Source: Elusimicrobiota bacterium (GTDB taxonomy: Bacteria; Elusimicrobiota; Elusimicrobia; JACQJN01). Taken from it: 9,944 bases of DNA. How positions within the stretch are numbered: position 1 is the stretch's first letter; each line of letters begins with the position of its first letter. The notes beneath the pieces are model-generated. The model searched no databases. It was not told where the DNA came from and was given only the letters and a program-made list of their open reading frames with translations. Where the stretch lies: NCBI GenBank assembly GCA_016205045.1, contig JACQJM010000089.1:1-9944 (forward strand). The letters are read 5' to 3'. Shown here one piece after another: positions 7,848-9,944 of the stretch. Made by a program: the position numbers and the translations under genes.

Positions 7848-9041
7848 ATGAACACTCTTTCATCCTTCATCCTTTACGCTTTGATATTTTCATCCCTCCT
7901 TTTTCAACCTTCATCCTTTTCTTTTGCCCAATCACTGACTCCCGCCATGGAACAGTGCGTGGCCAATGGCATCGACAATATCTTCATGATGCAATTCGAC
8001 AAATCCGAACAAGAATTTGACCGATGCCTTAAGGAGAATCCTCAACACCCTTACGGTCATTTTGCTAGAGCCCTCAGCCGCTGGGCCCGCTACATGTATG
8101 ATACAGAGCAGGATCAAGCAGACCTGATTCCTGAATTTGAAAAAAGAATAGAAGAAGCCATCAAAATATCCAACACCTGGATAGACCAACACCCTAACGA
8201 TGCCCGAGGACTCCTGAGCTTAGGTGGTATTTATGGGTTGGCCAGTCGGTTGGATGTCATTCAAAAAAATTGGCTGCGCGCTTATTTCCGAGGCAGGAAA
8301 GCGATACGCCACACCCGCCTCTCACTTAAAAAAGATCCTCAGCTTTATGACGCCTATATGGGAATCGGCATGTACGACTATTACTCCGATGCCCTGCCAC
8401 GTTTTATAGGTGTCTTGAGCCGTATCGTTCTTCGAGGAGATAGAAAACGAGGAATAGAGGAGCTTAAAATCGCTGCGGAAAAAGGGACCTACACTCAATT
8501 AGCTTCTAAACTGATCCTAATAGAAATCTATACCGAAGACCCATGGGGAGCAAAAAATGCTCAGGAAGCTTTAGGAATGGTCCGCTCTGTGCGGGCAAAA
8601 TATCCCTCTTCCTCTTTGTTTCATCTGACGGAAATTATCTGCCATTACGAAGCCGGAGATTATGAGCGGGCGAAAAAGCTTTCGGAGGATTTCGTTATAA
8701 AAATCGAACAAAAAAAAGCCACTTATCGATTCCGAGACAGACCTAAAGCCTACGTATCTCTAGGCATGACTCTATGGGGTCTGAAGGATTTATCTCATGC
8801 CAAAGAAGCTTTTCAAAAAGCCATTCACTCCATGGGAAAAGGACCCAGTCGTTGGGGTAGTTGGGCGCACATCCGTCTAGGGCAATTAGAGGATATGGCG
8901 GATAATCGGGAAGAAGCAAAGAAATTATATCAGGAAGTTTTAAAAACCCAAGACTTCTGGGGATTTCACAAAGTCGCTAAAAAACTGATTTCCCATCCGT
9001 ACCTCAAAGGCACTCCCCCTGGACCGATCCCCCCACCTTAG
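7848..9041 (+). CDS. Exported TPR-repeat protein of unknown role
   Basis: A 397-residue protein, predicted periplasmic. The ATG at 7848 was chosen because it puts a clear Sec signal peptide at the N-terminus (hydrophobic residues 6-19, likely cleavage after FAQ at 26-28). An in-frame ATG at 7809 would place 13 polar residues in front and overlap glyS. The mature part is almost all helical with tetratricopeptide-like pairs: residues about 36-75 (DNIFMMQFDKSEQEFDRCLKENP), about 100-130, about 165-215, about 245-290 and about 300-350 (GMTLWGLKDLSHAKEAFQKA). It ends in a Pro-rich tail, TPPGPIPPP. The segment around YDAYMGIGMYDYYSDALPRF (167-186) reminds me of the IML2/TTC39-type TPR families, which I cannot verify. 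TPR domains bind proteins, so a scaffold role in the envelope is inferred. It probably shares a transcript with glyQ-glyS. The signal-peptide codons contain a heptamer-like repeat. Confidence 0.85.
   Translation: MNTLSSFILYALIFSSLLFQPSSFSFAQSLTPAMEQCVANGIDNIFMMQFDKSEQEFDRCLKENPQHPYGHFARALSRWARYMYDTEQDQADLIPEFEKRIEEAIKISNTWIDQHPNDARGLLSLGGIYGLASRLDVIQKNWLRAYFRGRKAIRHTRLSLKKDPQLYDAYMGIGMYDYYSDALPRFIGVLSRIVLRGDRKRGIEELKIAAEKGTYTQLASKLILIEIYTEDPWGAKNAQEALGMVRSVRAKYPSSSLFHLTEIICHYEAGDYERAKKLSEDFVIKIEQKKATYRFRDRPKAYVSLGMTLWGLKDLSHAKEAFQKAIHSMGKGPSRWGSWAHIRLGQLEDMADNREEAKKLYQEVLKTQDFWGFHKVAKKLISHPYLKGTPPGPIPPP
7859..7916. repeat. Four TTCATCC copies inside signal-peptide codons
   Basis: Exact TTCATCC occurs at 7859-7865, 7866-7872, 7889-7895 and 7910-7916. 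The first two are tandem and the last two are 21 bp (three periods) apart. The region is pyrimidine-rich and encodes the repeated SSF/SSL motifs of the signal peptide (SSFIL, SSLLF, SSFSF). Because signal peptides tolerate any hydrophobic sequence, this may be a heptamer array captured as coding sequence. Chance or codon bias is also possible. Confidence 0.6.
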
Positions 9042-9061
9042 CTTTTGCCAAGCAAAAGCTA
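9039..9061. terminator. Hairpin that includes the TPR-gene stop codon
   Basis: TAGCTTTTGC (9039-9048) and GCAAAAGCTA (9052-9061) form a perfect 10-bp stem with the 3-base loop CAA. The first three bases are the stop codon. No T-run follows on either strand, so it is not a classical intrinsic terminator. Its position right at the 3' end of the + operon, facing a convergent gene, makes a role in transcript 3'-end formation or protection likely. Confidence 0.55.
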
Positions 9062-9145
9062 GTTCTAAGTTCCAGGTTCTAAGTTCCAAGTTTTTAAGGA
9101 AATTCCCTAGTTAACATAGAAACTTCGCACTTAGAACTTGGAACT
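9061..9145. repeat. AGTTCTA-family heptamers with inverted copy between convergent genes
   Basis: On the + strand five consecutive 7-bp units run AGTTCTA, AGTTCCA, GGTTCTA, AGTTCCA, AGTTTTT (9061-9095). The opposite arm has TAGAACT, TGGAACT (9132-9145). Bases 9068-9084 pair with 9129-9145 over 17 positions with a single G-T exception, around a 44-base loop. The units belong to the same family as the array at 2113. A transcript from either side could form this stem, so a bidirectional terminator or 3'-end block is possible, although no T-run follows the stem. Confidence 0.85.
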
Positions 9146-9149
9146 GTCT

Positions 9150-9944
9150 CTAAAATGGGTATCCTACATGGATCAGAAAGTTCGGGCCTTCCGTTCCAAA
9201 AACAAAATCAAAAGTTCCCACGACTTGAGGTCGGAGCACCACACGAAAGGCAACCCCAGGGCCCAAGTGTAAATTCTTTATGTCAAAATATTTTGGCTCT
9301 GAAAACACGGTGGCCATATCTAAAAAGGGGCTGACTTCCAACTCACTGATGAAACGCAAAATAGGGGATTGAGAAATACGAATTCTTTCCTCCACGGTCG
9401 CCACCAATTTTCCTCGGTCCACGTAACGTCCTTCCCCCACCACCCTCAACCCGGTACTTTCCCCCACCACCGACTGGGCATAAAAAGGAAGCCTCTCTCC
9501 TGTTTGTTGTTGCACAAAAGTATACAACGCCGTGATATATTTTCCCTCTCCCTTCCAGTTGTAATAGTGTTTCATCTGAGCCGCATAAGTTTGGTAGGTG
9601 AAACTGCTGCCCATAGATCTTTGAGAGGTCAGAGCTGAAAGGGTGAGGTAACTGCCCAATCGAGGCACCACAGGATGATCCGTATCATCAAAAGTAACCG
9701 CCATGCGATGAGCTAAATATCCTTTTTGAATGGAGCTTTCATTAAACACGGAAGGAAATGCAGCCATCAAAGAAGGCAAGGTGGTGATGGGGCCACCATT
9801 CACGGACATTCCATAAAAACTATGGCTTAAATCAATAAACCACGATCGTCCCACAGGAAGCTCCCAAGTGAACTCTTCTCCAATGATTTCCTGGGTAAAA
9901 GTAGCCTGATTGCTTTCAGAAGAATTAGGGCCAAACCCATAAAA
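9150..9944 (-). CDS. Omp85/BamA-type outer-membrane barrel, C-terminal part
   Basis: The reading frame is open to the right edge, so the start and N-terminus lie outside; 264 residues plus the stop are visible. A GTG at 9852-9854 is an internal valine, not the start, because the frame upstream is open and looks conserved. The visible part begins with FYGFGPNSSESNQATFTQE, typical of the first strands of the bacterial surface antigen (Omp85) barrel. It continues with alternating polar and hydrophobic segments of beta strands. It has the family-like LPFYAQSVVGEST, RGKLVATVEERIRI and PFLDMATVF segments near the end, and finishes in GPNFLIHVGYPF with a terminal Phe as in BAM-recognised proteins. 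Any POTRA domains would be upstream and cannot be seen, so BamA, TamA or a POTRA-less surface antigen cannot be told apart. It is convergent with the TPR gene. Confidence 0.82.
   Translation of the reverse strand, partial: FYGFGPNSSESNQATFTQEIIGEEFTWELPVGRSWFIDLSHSFYGMSVNGGPITTLPSLMAAFPSVFNESSIQKGYLAHRMAVTFDDTDHPVVPRLGSYLTLSALTSQRSMGSSFTYQTYAAQMKHYYNWKGEGKYITALYTFVQQQTGERLPFYAQSVVGESTGLRVVGEGRYVDRGKLVATVEERIRISQSPILRFISELEVSPFLDMATVFSEPKYFDIKNLHLGPGVAFRVVLRPQVVGTFDFVFGTEGPNFLIHVGYPF

Noticed and set aside
9369..9638. 89-codon + strand reading frame opposite the Omp85 gene
   Set aside because: It is antisense to a well-supported barrel sequence, and its His/Pro/Ser-rich translation looks like a shadow frame.

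Overview
The window is chromosomal DNA from a Gram-negative bacterium. Evidence for this is the C-terminal part of an Omp85/BamA-type outer-membrane barrel at the right edge, a Sec-type signal peptide on a TPR protein, and the two-subunit bacterial form of glycyl-tRNA synthetase. The lineage cannot be fixed from sequence alone. Moderate G+C content, poor Shine-Dalgarno use and many 7-bp tandem repeats fit an uncultivated, environmental-type Gram-negative. No phage, transposon, CRISPR, rRNA or tRNA sequence was seen.

Layout: bases 1-70 are a G-rich, GC-rich segment of unknown nature, followed by an AT-richer leader. Then seven genes run on the + strand to 9041: acetyl-CoA synthetase (acs, 138-2108), a small stand-alone GIY-YIG-like protein (2186-2608), an NAD-type aldehyde dehydrogenase (2614-4122), recO (4122-4751), glyQ (4842-5702), glyS (5702-7837) and an exported TPR protein (7848-9041). 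A convergent Omp85-type gene enters from the right edge on the - strand (9944-9150, N-terminus missing). The aldh/recO and glyQ/glyS pairs each join through a one-base TAATG overlap. glyS is followed after 10 bp by the TPR gene.

Functionally, the aldehyde dehydrogenase and Acs together could carry acetaldehyde (or another short aldehyde) to acetate and then acetyl-CoA. RecO (recombinational repair) next to glyQ-glyS (glycine charging) is a housekeeping cluster seen in many bacteria. The TPR and Omp85 genes are envelope-related and face each other.

The least ordinary feature is in the spacers. Each of the three spacers longer than 60 bp between genes (2109-2185, 4752-4841, 9042-9149) contains 7-bp tandem repeats of different but similar-looking units. 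Two of these also contain inverted copies that can fold into long stems. A fourth group (TTCATCC) lies inside the signal-peptide codons of the TPR gene, and one repeat pair supplies the last codons and the stop of recO. These resemble the short tandemly repeated heptamers known from cyanobacteria and are the best candidate here for something under-described.
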